Below the pieces are notes generated by a model that saw only the letters and a program-made list of their open reading frames with translations, had not been told where the DNA came from and did not search any database. The position numbers and the translations under genes are program-made. A stretch of DNA of 64,000 nt from Larix kaempferi (Eukaryota > Streptophyta > Pinopsida > Pinales > Pinaceae). The stretch covers positions 186,001 to 250,000 of the forward strand of contig BSBM01000824.1 of assembly GCA_027924585.1 (NCBI GenBank), given 5' to 3'. Below, one piece after another: positions 11,467 through 23,312 of the stretch (the stretch's first letter is position 1; each line of letters opens with the position of its first letter).

Positions 11467-12411
11467 TGTTGGAATATAAACACCATCATTTTTATATTTT
11501 GCATGCTTGCATGTAAAACTGCATGCCACTGCATGGATCTAGTCATCATCATGGTTGTCTCCCCAACCCCTAGAGATTGATTCTAGCTCTCAAGAGCCTA
11601 TCTTTAGCCCTCATTTGGCCTCCTACCTACCTAATGCGCCTTCCTTGACTTATCTCCTTAGAAAGTGTGCCTTTCTCACCTACCAGTATCAGTTAGAGTG
11701 CACTTGCTCACCTACCACCAGTTATCACTCAGTAGGGGTGCCTTATCTCGCCTACCAGGAGTTATCATTCAGTTAGTGCATTGATTGAGTAGTTCTTCCA
11801 CTGATTGCTCATGCTGACCACTTGTAGATTCCAGTTAGCTAGTTCTAGAGTTCCACATGACTATTTGATATCCTCATGCACCCTCCTTGGAGTCTCCATT
11901 CCTTGATTTATGCCTAGATTGTTCTGTTAGACTCAATTAGACACACTTGACTGACTATTACCATTTATGACTGATACTATTGACTGGATGATGTCTTCAT
12001 TCTTATCCAAGCTAGACTTTGAGTTAGACAACCTCATGCACCCACCTTGTAGTCTCCATTCCCTGATTTATGGCTAGATGGTTCTGTTAGATTCAGTTGG
12101 TCACACTTGACTGACTCTTACCAGTTGTGACTGATACTACCGACTAGATGATATCTCTATAGTTATTCATGCTAGATCTGCAGCTCATAATTCGAATGAC
12201 CTACTTAGCTAATTTGAATCCTATTTGATACCTTATCATTAATTATTGTAATACATTCTCTACATTCATTATTCATTGTATGATATATACATTGTCCATT
12301 ATTCTATGTTTGTGACTTATTATTGAATGCATGCTTCTTCTTCTTTGCAAATAATCTTGAGACTTAGATTGTGAGTTTGTTACAGTTGCTAAATCCCCGC
12401 AGATTATCACA
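11467..12411 (+). repeat. LTR B of the Copia array
   Basis: 945 bp with the same ends as LTR A. It serves as 3' LTR of unit 1 and 5' LTR of unit 2, as expected in a concatemer. It lacks part of the GCATGC cluster seen in LTR A. Confidence 0.9.
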
Positions 12412-12425
12412 TGGTATTAGAGCAG
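12412..12425 (+). other. Primer-binding site, unit 2
   Basis: TGGTATTAGAGCAG directly after LTR B: the initiator-Met primer site with one C-to-T change. Confidence 0.85.
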
Positions 12426-12726
12426 TAAATAGCTATTCGAATTGCATCCAATGCAACAATTGCAACATTTCTTTGAGCAGCGATCTTTCACTTGAGAACC
12501 AGAAACCTCTGAGTTTCCACAACAAATCCAGGTGCTAGTACTTGAATTCATTGGAGAAATCTGGTGAGGTATAGCTAGGTGTGAAGGACTTAGTCTATGT
12601 TCCAAGTGTCCTTAAGGTAGTATTCAGTCGAAGTGTAGCATTCTCCATCAACGAAAAATCTTCCTGTTTTATAGGTTTATTCACCCGTTCAGAATCTTCT
12701 TCACCTATTTGACTTTCTTTGTTCAA

Positions 12727-14681
12727 ATGGATCTAAAGCTCACATATTCCAACTATGTTGAGTGGAAATCCAAGATGGATCTCTTCATGAGAACCAAGGG
12801 CTTCACCCCAATACTCAATGGAACGATGGTAGAACCTCTCAGTGCAGTTTAAAAGTCCAAGTACTTGGATAGGCTTGATGTAGCAGCTGGTCTCCTCCTT
12901 CTGTCAATTTCTGAAGATCTTCACTTCCATGACATCGATCTTACATTTCTTAAAGAGGTTTGGGACAAGCTCGAATCCCTTTCTGGAAAAAATGATGATA
13001 TGAAAGGACACAAATTGGAGAATGAACTCATATGTTTGAGTCCTGATAGCTTCAAATCTATAAATGCCTTCCTCACCAAGTTCAAAAGTTTGATATCAGA
13101 GTTGAAAAGATATGAGATAGTAAAAGAAGAGAAGCAACTTATTCTTTCCATTCTCTCAAACTTGGGGCCAAACTTCTCATTTTTTGCCTCTGATTCCAGT
13201 CAACTGAGATGTTCGTTCCAAAATGGAAGTTTCCCTCACTTGATGACTTCATCAAATCTCTTACTCAATAGGAAGAGAAGTTAATCTCCATGGGAATGAT
13301 CAAACCCAAGTTGGATTCGGCCCTTACAGCTGCTGAGGCCAAAAGGGTGAATGGCACAGACAAGCAAACTATTTCTGATAAGAGATTGAAGGATACAAGG
13401 CCTGCAGATAATCCATATCAATCAGATGGGGCTTCAAAATCAAGGAAGACGAAGCATTCTCAGAAAAAATATCCAAGTGCACATATTGTCTTAGAGGATT
13501 TCATCACGAGAAGACTTGCATGAATAAGACTATAGATTTGATGGCTTAGTTACTTGAGAAGAACAATCTTCCTGTACCTGCATGTACAAGGAAGAAAGAT
13601 AATGATATTGAACCTTCTAGATTTGAAGACAAAGAAAGATGGCATTCCCTCCTGGAAAGAGCATCAACAGATTCTTTTTCCATCATAGATTCAGGAGCAT
13701 CAAGACACATGTCTTCCTCCAAATATCTCTTCTTCGGTTTCGAAATCTCAGTTGGCCCCTGCATCAGATTGGGAAATGATTCAAAAGTCTCCTCTCAGGG
13801 GATTGGAAGAATCTATGTTGACCATGGTTATTTTTTTGATGTGCTTTATGTTCCTTCTCTTGCAACTAATGTTCTTTTAGTGTATCAAATCACTCATATT
13901 GGAGAGCTCAAAAGAGTGATTTCTTTTTCCAAATGAAGTTGAGGTACAACACATGGTTTCAGGGGAAATCATTGCAAAAGGAGTTACAAATCATGAGACA
14001 AAACTCTATGAGTTTTCACACTTCTTACCTCTCTCAAAGGAGTCTTCTCTTCACTCTCATGCAAATGAAGAGAGTAGACTATCTCATCTCAACTAGAAGC
14101 TAGCTCAAAATGTGGTTGATCGTGTTTTAAAAGACAAGATTGCTCTTGGCACCTACAAAAGTTTCTTGAAAGGCAAGGATTGATCTAAGAAGATTGAGAA
14201 AAAGAGGACTCTTGAAGAAGTGCAAATGCTAGATCCATATACACAAGAACCTGAAGATCTAGCACCTATTGGTTCAAATCCTATGTCCAAATGGGCCATC
14301 ACTACTACATCCACTAGTGATCTTGTTGAAGATCCATCATCATCATATTCTATTTCTTCTCCTTCGAGTTATGGTGAGCCAGTTTTACTTACTTCTCCTC
14401 TTGATATTTTAGAGTTTGCATGTGATAATCTAGTTTTACTTGCTCCTATTCATGAGATTTCAGATTTAGAGTTTGAATGTGATGGTGCATCTTCACACTA
14501 TATTTTGGATTCAGAAGATGGTGATGATGATGATAGAATGCTATATCTAGATCCACAAGAACCTGAAGTTCTAGCAACTGATGATGAAGATGAGCAAATG
14601 GGAGATCTAGATCCACAAGAACCTGAAGATATCTCACCTAATATTCCTCCTCTTCCTCGATGGGAAGCCACTACACACTGA
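12727..14681 (+). pseudogene. Copia gag-protease-linker, unit 2 (stops and frameshift)
   Basis: Starts MDLKLTYSNYVEWKSK as in the other units. It has the same TAA after the AV codons and the same TAG after the LTQ-equivalent position. A 1-bp deletion near 13195 shifts the frame relative to unit 1. The protease IDSGASRHMSSS lies at about 13686-13720. The acidic segment (14220-14681) has three spaced units ending QEPE. The frame stops at TGA 14679-14681 just after the RWEATTH equivalent of the linker. No integrase or RT is present. Confidence 0.75.
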
Positions 14682-15020
14682 TCTTCTGGTGATTTGGTTG
14701 GTGATCCACATGATCATAGAAGAACTAGATAAGATTTTTAGAATGGAAGTTTTCATCCTTCTCACATTGTTGTTCCATTTCAGATCGGTCAATCCTTCTT
14801 CAGAAAAGAGGGACGCTTTCCTCCTTCAGGGGTGAGTGGTGATCTGCTTCATTAGCTTCCTTCAGTCTGTTTTGAGGGAGGGATTTCTTCCCACTGGGTT
14901 TTCCCTCTTTCCTCACTTAGTTTATTTTATATTGATTGTACGGGGTGACCTTTGGTGTCAGTCACCAGGGCCCTATTTTTGTTTTTTGGTTATTATCTCA
15001 TAGTATAGCTTGCGTGGGGG

Positions 15021-15982
15021 TGTTGGAATATACATGACATCATTTCTATATTTTGCATGCTTCCATGCAAAACTACATGCTACATGCATTTGCATGCCAC
15101 TGCATGCATCTAGTCATCGCCATGGTTTTCTCCCCAGACCTTAGAGCTTGATTCTAGCTCTCCAGAGCCTGTCTTTAGCCCTCATTTGGCCTCCAAACTA
15201 CCTAATGCGCCGTCCTTGACTTATCTACTTAGCAAGTGTGCCTTTCTCACCTACCACTATCAGTTAGAGTGCACTTGCTCACCTACCACCAATTATCACT
15301 CAGTTGGGGTGCCTTATCTCACCTACCGGGAGTTATCATTTAGTTAGTGCATTGATTGCGTAGTTCTTCCACTGATTGCTCATGTTGACTGCTTGTAGAT
15401 TCTAGTTATCTAGTTCTAGAGTTCCACTTGACTATTTGACATCCTCGTGCACCCTCCTTGGAGTCTCCATTTCTTGATTTATGCCTAGATTGTTCTGTTA
15501 GACTCAGTTAGACACACTTGACTGACTATTACCATTTATGATTGATACTATTGACTAGATGATGTCTTCATTGTTATCCAAGCTATACTTTGAGTTAGAT
15601 AGCCTCACGCATCCACCTTGGAGTCTCCATTCCCTCATTTATGGCTAGATGGTTCTGTTAAACTCAATTGGTCACACTTGACTGACTCTTACCAGTTGTG
15701 ATTGATACTCCCAACTGGATGACATTTCTATACTTATTCATGCTATATCTTGAGCTCAGAATTTGAATTCCCTACTTAGCTAATTCGAATCCTATATGAT
15801 GCCTCATCATTGATTATTGTAATACATTCTCTACATTCATTATTCATTGCATGATATATACATTGTCCATTATTCGGTGTTTGTGACTTATTATTGAATG
15901 CATGCTTCTTCTTCTTTGCAAATAATATTGAGAGTTAGATTGCAAGTCTGTTACAGTTGCTAGATCCCTGCATATTATCACA
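15021..15982 (+). repeat. LTR C of the Copia array
   Basis: 962 bp, begins TGTTGGAATATACATG and ends TTATCACA, with GCATGC palindromes near its start. Shared between units 2 and 3. Confidence 0.9.
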
Positions 15983-15996
15983 TGGTATCATAGCAG
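15983..15996 (+). other. Primer-binding site, unit 3
   Basis: TGGTATCATAGCAG directly after LTR C: the initiator-Met primer site with one G-to-T change. Confidence 0.85.
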
Positions 15997-16297
15997 TCAA
16001 AAGCTATTCGAATTGTAAACATTATAGCAGTTACAACCTTTCTTTGAGCAGCTATCTTTCACTTGAGCACCAGAAGCCTTTGAGTTTCCAGAGCAAATCC
16101 AGGTGCTAGTACTTGAATGCATTAGATAAATCCAGTGAGATATAGCTAGGTGTGAAGGACTTAGTCTATGTGCCAAGTGTCCTTAAGGTAGTGTTCAGTC
16201 GAAGTATAGCATTCTCCATTAACAAAAACTCTTCTTGTTTTGCAGGTTTATTCACCTGTTCGGAATCTTCTTCAACTATTCAACTTTCTCTGTTCAA

Positions 16298-18422
16298 ATG
16301 GATCTAAAGCTCACATATTCCAACTATGTTAAGTGGAAGGCCAAGATGGATCTCTTCATGAGAACCAAGGGCTTCACCCCAATACTCAATGGAACGATGG
16401 TAGAATCTCTCAATGCAGTTTAAAAGTCCAAGTACTTGGATAGGCTTGATGTAGTAGCTGGTCTCCTCCTTCTGTCAATTTCTCAAGATCTTCACTTCCA
16501 TGTCATTGGTCTTACATTTCCTAAAGAGGTTTGGGACAAGATCGAATCCCTTTTTGGACATAAAGAAGATATTAAATGACACAAATTGGAGAATGAACTC
16601 ATATGTTTGAGTCCTGATAGCTTCGAATCTATAAATTCCTTCCTCACTAAGTTCAAAATCTTGATATCACAATTGAAAAGATATGAGATAGTGAAAGAAG
16701 ACAAGTAGCTTATTCTTGCCATTCTCTCAAAGTTGGGGCCAAACTTCTCAGTTTTTGTCTCTACTTTCTAGTCAGCTAAGATATGAACTCATCTGTTTGA
16801 GTCCTGACAGCTTCGAATCTATAAATGCCTTCCTCACCAAGTTCAAAAGCTTGATATCACAGTTGAAAAGATATGAGATAGTGAAAGAAGAGAAGCAGCT
16901 TATTCTTGCCATTCTCTCAAAGTTGGGGCCAAACTTCTCAGTTTTTGTCTCTGCTTTCCAGTCAGCTAAGATGTTCATTCCAAAATGGAAGTTTCCCTTA
17001 CTTGATGACTTCATTGAATCTCTTACTCAATAGGAAGAGAAGTTAATCTCCATGGGAATGATCAAACCCAAGTTGGATTCGGCCCTTACAGCTGGTGAGG
17101 CCAAAAGGGTGAATGGTAAAGACAAGGAAAATATTTCTGATAAGAGATCAAATGATACAAGGCCTACAGATACTCCATATTAGTCAGATGGGGCTTCGAA
17201 CTCAACAAAGACCAAGCATTCTTAGAATAAAATATCCAAGTGCAAATATTGTCTTAGAGGATTTGATCCTGATAGTACTTGCATGAATAAGACTATAGAT
17301 TTGATGGCTCGGTTACTTGAGAAGAACAATATTCCCGTACCTGCATGTAAAAGGAAGAAAGATCCTGATATTGAACCTTCTAGATCCGAAGACAAAGAAA
17401 GATATCATGCCCTCCTGGAAAGAGCATCAACAGATTCTTTTTTCATCATAGATTCAGGAGCATCAAGACACATGTCTTCCTCCACGCATCTCTTCTCCAG
17501 TTTCAAAATCTCACTTGGCCCCTCCATTAGATTGGGAAATGATTAAAAAGTCTCCTCTCAAAGGATTGGAAGAATCTATATTGAACATGCTTATTTTTCT
17601 GATGTGCTTTATGTTCCTTCTCTTGCAGCTAATGTTCTTTTAGTGTATCAAATGACTCATATTGGAGAGCCTAAAAGAGTGATCTTTTCTCCAAATGAAG
17701 TTGAGGTACAACACATGGTTTCAAGGGAAATCATTGCAAAAGGAGTTACAAATCATGAGACAAAAATCTATGAACTTTCACACTTCTTACCTCTCTCAAA
17801 GGAGTCTTCTCTTTGCTCTCGTGCACATGAAGAGAGTAGACTATCTCATCTCAATTACAAGCTAGCTCAAAATGTGGTTGATGGTCTTCTAAGAGACAAG
17901 ATTGCTCATGGCACCTACAAAAGTTGCTTGAAAGGCATGGTTCAATCTAAGAAGATTGAGAAAAAGAGGATTCTTGAAGAAGTGTGAATGCTAGATCCAG
18001 ATACACAAGAACCTGAAGATCTAGAACCTATTAGTTCAAATCCTATGTCTAAATGGGCCATCACTACTACATCCACTAGTGATCTTGTTGAAGATCCATC
18101 ATCATCATATTCTAGTTATTCTCCTTCAAGTGATGGTGAGCCAGTTTTACTTACTTCTCCTCTTGATATTTTAGAGTTTGCATGTGATGATCCAGTTTTA
18201 CTTGCTCCTATTCATGAGATTTCAGATTTAGAGTTTGGATGGGATGGTGCATTTTGACACTATATTTTGAGTTCAGAAGATGGTGATGATGATGATAGAA
18301 TGCTAGATCCAAATCCACAAGAACCTGAAGGTTTAGCAACTGATGATGAAGATGAGAAAATGGGAGATCCAGATCCACAAGAACCTGACGATCTCTCACC
18401 TGATATTCCTCCTCTTCCTTGA
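16298..18422 (+). pseudogene. Copia gag-protease-linker, unit 3 (internal duplication)
   Basis: Same architecture as units 1 and 2: MDLKLTYSNY start, the TAA after AV, a degenerate CCHC near 17240 (first Cys region altered), protease IDSGASRHMSSS at about 17450-17480, then the acidic QEPE linker. A 190-bp tandem duplication in gag (16595-16784 repeated at 16785-16974) accounts for nearly all of the extra length of this unit (2801 bp against about 2600). Multiple in-frame stops make it non-functional. Confidence 0.75.
16595..16974 (+). repeat. 190-bp tandem duplication inside unit 3 gag
   Basis: Two adjacent copies both begin GAACTCATMTGTTTGAGTCC. The junction shares ATGAACTC with the sequence before copy 1, which suggests duplication at microhomology. 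Units 1 and 2 have a single copy. Confidence 0.85.
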
Positions 18423-18783
18423 TGGGAAACCACTACACTCCGATCTTCCAGTGATTTGGTTGGTGATCCGCATGATCATAGAAGAACCAAATAATATTTT
18501 CAGAATGGAAGGTTTCATCCTTCTCACATTGTTGTTCCATTTCAGATCAGTCGATCCTTCTTCAAAAAAAGAGGGACACTTTCCTCCTTCAGAGGTGAGT
18601 GATGATATGCTTCATTAGCATCCTTTAGTCTGTTTTGAGGGAGGGATTTATTCCCACTAGGTTTTCCCTCTTTCCTCACTTAGTTTATTTTAGATTGATT
18701 GTATGGGGTGACCTTTGGTCTCAGTTACCAGGGCCCTATTTTTGTTTCTCGATTATTATCTCATAGTATAGCTTGCGGTGGGG

Positions 18784-19751
18784 TGTTGGAATATACACAC
18801 CATCATTTTTATATTTTGCATGCTACATGCATTTGCATGCCACTGCATGCATCGAGTCATCATCATGGTTGTCTCCCTATCCCCTAGAGCTTGATTCTAG
18901 CTCTCCAGAGCCTGTCTTTAGCCCTCATTTGGCCTCCTACCTACCTAATACGCCCTCCTTGAATTATCTTCTTAGCAAGTGCACCTTTCTCACCTACCAC
19001 TTTTAGTTAGAGTGCACTTGCTCACATACTACTAGTTATCACTCAGTTGGGGTGCCTTATCTCACCTACCGAGAGTTATAATTTAGTTGGTGCATTGATT
19101 GAGTAGTTCTTCCACTGATTGCTCATGCTGACTGCTCGTAGATTCTAGTTAGCTAGTTCTGGAGTTCCACTTGACTATTTGACAGCCTCTTGTGCCCTCC
19201 TTGGGGTCTCCATTCCTTGATTTATGCCTAGATTGTTCTGTTAGACTCAGTTAGACACACTTGAATGACTATTACCATTTATGACTGATAGTATTGACTG
19301 GATGATGTCTTCATTGTTATCCAAGCTAGACTTTGAGTTAGACAACCTCATGCACCCACCTTGGAGTCTCCATTCCCTGATTTATGGCTAGATGGTTCTA
19401 TTAGACTCTGTTGGTCACACTTGACAGATTCTTACCAGTTGTGGCTGATACTACTGACTACCAGTTGTGGCTGATACTACTGACTAGATGATATCTCTAT
19501 AGTTATCCATGCTAGAACTTGAGCTCAGAATTCGAATGCCCTACTTGGCTAATTCGAATCCTATATGATGCCTCATCATTGATTATTGTAATGCATTCTC
19601 TACATTCATTATTCATTGTATGATATTGACATTGTCCATTATTCTGTGTTTGTGAGTGATTATTGAATGCATGGTTCTTCTTCTTTGCAAATAATCTTGA
19701 GATTTAGATTGTGAGTTTGTTATAGTTGCTAGATCCCTGCAGATTATCACA
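18784..19751 (+). repeat. LTR D of the Copia array
   Basis: 968 bp, closing the array. It ends ATCACA and is followed by the duplication TTTCA rather than a primer site, which marks the true right end. It carries a private 26-bp tandem duplication at 19433-19484. Confidence 0.9.
19433..19484 (+). repeat. Exact 26-bp tandem duplication in LTR D
   Basis: The segment beginning TACCAGTTGTGGCTGATACT occurs twice in succession with no mismatch. It is absent from LTRs A, B and C, so it arose after the array units separated. Confidence 0.9.
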
Positions 19752-19913
19752 TTTCAATACGGTGGGATTGAATCGTTTATGAGAACCCCCGCTAAAAAAG
19801 TTGTTACCGAGCAAGGACAGGGTTCAAGATGATCACCAAGACATTCCATAGTCATGCAAGACAAAGGCAAAGGACCAACAGTGGATAAATCAAAATCAAA
19901 TATGATGAGATCC
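19752..19913 (+). pseudogene. 3' part of the frame split by the Copia array
   Basis: In phase with 7843-7904 once one TTTCA copy is removed. The frame continues through FMRTPAKKVV to a TGA (19829-19831) and then stays open to a TAG inside the foldback repeat. The TGA could be a decayed CGA codon. The coding is Lys/Ser-rich and unidentified. Confidence 0.35.
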
Positions 19914-20342
19914 CACTAGTACAAAATGAGAAATTAATGACTAAAAAATGACTAAAATTCAACTATAAACAACTATTTTTGAGTCGATGACTAATAGTAT
20001 CCAATTTCCACTATCTTATCTCTAGTCGTATTTCACTTGTCATTAATTGGTTGACTTATTAGTCATTGATTTAGTCATTGATAGTCACTGATTAAGTCAT
20101 TTATTTAGTCATTGATACTCACTGATTTAGTCACTGATTTAGTCATTGATACTCATTGATTTAGTCATTGATTGTCACAATTAATGACCAAATATATGAC
20201 TAAATAAACTACTGGATGATAACATATTAATGAATAAGCTAAATATGACTAAACATTAGTCGCACTATAAGATACTGGAAATTAGCTACTAATAGTCATA
20301 TATATGCGAATTTAGTCATTTTCTTAGTCACTAATTTATGAT
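19914..20342. repeat. Foldback (MITE-like) repeat, copy 1
   Basis: Begins CACTAGTACAAAATGAG. The left arm (ATGACTAAAA, GACTAATAGTA, ATTTCCACTATCTTAT) recurs inverted in the right arm (ATAAGATACTGGAAAT, CTACTAATAGTCAT, TTTAGTCATTTTCTTAGTCA). The centre holds short tandem GTCATTGATTTA repeats. No coding capacity. CACTA at the tip resembles CACTA-superfamily ends, but the right tip is worn. Confidence 0.7.
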
Positions 20343-20416
20343 AGGGTACGGAGGAATCGAACCACCAATCTCCTTCCTATAATTAGGCAAGTGATCTACC
20401 ATTGAGCTAGAATCCT
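20343..20416 (-). ncRNA. tRNA-like sequence beside foldback copy 1
   Basis: The minus strand reads an acceptor-like AGGATTC, then TA, then the A-box-like GCTCAATGGTAGA. An anticodon-arm region follows, then GGTGG-TTCGATT-CCTCC (T-arm with B box) and GTACCCT. The T-stem pairs 4 of 5 and the acceptor about 5 of 7. The anticodon loop is degenerate. It is better read as a tRNA-derived pseudogene than as a working tRNA. Confidence 0.6.
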
Positions 20417-20474
20417 TTAAGAAGTTTTTATTGCTTGACAATGATGATATTCAAACAAATTTTGCATGGGAACA

Positions 20475-20672
20475 ATATCTGAGTCACTCGAACAGGTACA
20501 AGCCATATGGTAATGCTGCCACAAGTAAAGAGGCAAACAATAATAGAATATGGTTGAAGGTTCAATCCATATGCAACAAAAATTTCAAATAAATAAATGA
20601 TGGGCATGAGTATTTATAATTTTATATGCTTGCAACATGCAAACTTCTGGATACAATTCACCTAGGCATGAA
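20475..20672. repeat. Diverged direct repeat, copy 1 (partner 20967-21158)
   Basis: Both copies run from TGAGTCACT through AACAATAATAGAATAT, CATATGCAACAAAA and GGGCATGAGTAT/AGGCATGAGTAT to a shared CAATTCAC end. They may be two LTR-like or other repeat fragments. No terminal motif or flanking duplication was found. Confidence 0.6.
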
Positions 20673-20966
20673 TATCTTGAGCATATTGATAGATATGCTC
20701 AAGATGCTTGCAAGATTTTATAGCCTGGAAGCCTCGAACCTGACCAAAATTGCTATGAAGACGGGTTAGTGATGTGAATGCATGCAACCCAGAAATTAAA
20801 ATGTCCAGGTTCAGGAACTGAAAATGGCATAATCATTGGCACTGTTGCTCTATGGAGACAAGGCATACAAGAAATTGCTTAGGAATAACAAGTAGAGTGT
20901 GGGATGTAGTTCTTTAATGCCCCTTTTCAAATGCAATCAATGAGGCTTATCAAATTTGATGTTAAA

Positions 20967-21158
20967 ATATATGAGTCACTAGAACAGAGACAAGTCATAC
21001 ATTAATGCCCACACAAGTAAACAAGCAAACAATAATAGAATATAGATGAAGGTTTGATACATATGCAACAAAATTTTCAAATAAATATATGATAGGCATG
21101 AGTATCTATATGCTTGCAAAATACAAACTTCTATATACAATTCACTTAGCCATAAAAA
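20967..21158. repeat. Diverged direct repeat, copy 2
   Basis: Partner of 20475-20672, slightly shorter and with scattered substitutions. Confidence 0.6.
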
Positions 21159-21312
21159 TTTGCGAGTTCATCTACAGTGTTGATTTCAAAGCAATGAATG
21201 GACAAGGTATATAGCTACAACACTCTATCATGACCTAAAAAAACCAGTATTTTCCCAATGTTATATCAGCTATCACAACCGTCAATCCAAAAGGTACCAC
21301 TACAAACTATTA

Positions 21313-21597
21313 GTGCCCGAATCTCATCTTAAAGGTAGTATTAGGAATGTATTCTTCCTTTATTCTTAACTGATGGTACCTTGATCTCAAATCTATCTTA
21401 GAGAATACTGTTGCACCTTTCATTTGATGAAAAAGATCATCAATCATTGGTAGAGGGTATTGATTTCTTATAGTTTCTTTATTTAAATGACAATAATCGA
21501 TGCATAAATGCCACGATTCATCCTTATTCTTGACAAAAATTACTGGTGCTCCCCATGGAGATGCACTAGGTCTAGTTAGTCCCAATTCTATCAATTC
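21313..21597 (-). pseudogene. G0 reverse transcriptase, N-terminal fragment
   Basis: The translation contains the gypsy RT block [20 protein letters not shown], then [20 protein letters not shown] and [15 protein letters not shown], covering the first catalytic Asp region. It ends at FKMRFGH before the YxDD motif. RT copies element RNA into DNA in the virus-like particle. This piece cannot function. Confidence 0.85.
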
Positions 21598-21947
21598 CTA
21601 AAGTTGAATCAACAAATATTTTAACTTTGGTACCGGCATCCAGTAAGGGGTTCTTGCTATAGGTTTTGTTCCTGGATTCAGTTCAATGATGAATTCTATC
21701 TTTGCTACAATGGTAGACCAGGTAATGCATCTGGGAATACATCCATGTACTCCAAAAATAAAGGATGGTTTATTATTTCTACTTTATATCCTTCCTTGTT
21801 CATATCTATGACTACATATAGCTAAAAACCCTTTTGCATACTTTTCTTTAATTGCATGGATAAAATCATTCTTAGGGAAACCTTCCTCTTCTTCCCCGCC
21901 AATGCCCTCTTTTAACCCTCGTCATCATAGAAGGTCAATTCCTTGCT

Positions 21948-22217
21948 TCAACAGTCCATCACGGCTGCATGTACTTCTAGCCAGTCCATAACTAGAATCA
22001 ACTCATATGTCCCCAACTCCGTAGCATATAAGGATACTTTAGTAGAACACACTCCTAATTCTACTTCACAATATTCTAACTTGAGACCCACTCTTTGGAT
22101 ACTAATGGAAGCCATTTCGACAACATCGAAATCTTCTTGTGCAATTTCCATCATCTTACTACATTCTAAGGCTTTAAAAGAAATAAAAATTTCAGTTGCA
22201 CCAGGTTCTACTAGCAA
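21948..22217 (-). pseudogene. G0 aspartic protease fragment
   Basis: Contains EPGATEIFIS, which matches the position of the D(S/T)GA active site with D and S changed, and the C-terminal block LILVMDWLEVHAAVMDC, typical of gypsy proteases (GMDWL). The altered active site indicates inactivity. Confidence 0.7.
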
Positions 22218-22382
22218 AGAGAATACATGACCATTTATCTTACCTATGTTCTCAAGGACTGTCGACTGATGCTTGGCTTGGAGGTGGTTGACTGCTGCAT
22301 GAATACGGTGAGCACAACCTAGATCGACTACAGTGGTCTATCGTGATCCTTGGCCCGAACATTGTGCTCTTTCGTTATTCTG

Positions 22383-23312
22383 ATTTTTTTTAGGTAAATC
22401 AATCTATAAGTGTGGACCTCCACATTTCCAACATCCTTCCTTACGAACTCTGGTTGTCCCTCTCATAAGATCATTATTCCACCATGGTCCAAACTGAGCT
22501 AGTTTCCCAAAAGTTATTACATGATCATTTCTCGGTGGTGGTAGTCAGTAGGGTGCTCGAGCTTCTCTATTTGATCTTCCACTATAAGATCCATTTTGAA
22601 ATATTTTATGTCCGTAGTATTGCTGAGGTACATGTGAAGGCTGACTACTCCTATCACCACTAACGAAAATTTTACTCGCCAGTCCCTTGCTTAAAAGTTC
22701 TTCTTTTTCTATGAGATCTTTTTGAACCGCGTCATTCAAAGTGGAGGGAATGAAGATACGAACTTTGTATTTGATGTTTTTGTTCAGTCGAAAAATGAAC
22801 TTATTAACCTTTAGCTTTTCAATCGAGATGTGAGGTGCATACCTCAACATCTCCATGAAACGTACTTCATACTCTTTCACTGTCCGATACCCTTGTCATA
22901 GAGCATTGAAGTCATTCAAGTATCATTCAATGAATTCATCAGAAAGGTAGTGTTGGAGGAACTTCTCTTCAAATAATTCCCATGAAACCTCACTAGTTTC
23001 TAAGCCTAATTTCAGGCATAAGGTCTTCCACCATAGTAGATATTCTCCCTTCAGTTGTAGGACAACCATATGTACTTCCATATTTCAAGTGTAATCCCTT
23101 AGATCAAAACACATGGCCATGTTTTCCAACCATGTCTCAATATCGGTCCCCTCAGTGGAGCCCAAAAATTCAGGACATCCTATCTTTTCCAATTCATGGT
23201 GCACATTAACCGACGGTGGGTTTTGTGATGCTGCTATCGTTTTCAAGTTACCATTTTCATGATCCAACCTAGTAATCATTGCTTCTAACATACGTTGGAA
23301 GTTTCTCATCAT
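22383..23312 (-). pseudogene. G0 gag fragments with CCHC knuckle
   Basis: Minus-strand pieces at 23085-23312 (CPEFLGSTEGTDIETWLENM) and 22545-22880 (EYEVRFMEMLRYAP) match the retrotransposon gag capsid fold. A CxxCxxxxH remnant follows near 22400-22440 (CWKCGGPHL). Stops and frameshifts separate the pieces. Gag forms the particle that packages element RNA. Confidence 0.75.

Larger units (their letters stand above)
7905..19751 (+). mobile_element. Tandem Copia-type array: four LTRs, three internal regions
   Basis: LTRs at 7905-8866, 11467-12411, 15021-15982 and 18784-19751 all begin TGTTGGAATAT and end ATCACA. Each of the first three is followed at once by TGGTATYAKAGCAG, an initiator-Met primer site. 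The whole 11.8 kb block is flanked by one duplication, TTTCA, at 7900-7904 and 19752-19756, and no such duplication surrounds individual units. This points to one insertion later expanded by unequal LTR-LTR recombination. Each internal region codes gag and protease plus an acidic linker, with the integrase and RT core missing, so the family is non-autonomous. Confidence 0.9.
20417..21312. other. Non-coding DNA with a diverged direct repeat
   Basis: Apart from the direct repeat at 20475-20672 and 20967-21158 no feature is seen. The right edge abuts the truncated RT of the gypsy remnant. Confidence 0.4.

Noticed and set aside
20040-20180. CRISPR-like array of GTCATTGATTTA repeats
   Set aside because: Repeats are contiguous and lie at the centre of a foldback element in plant DNA. 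There are no unique spacers.
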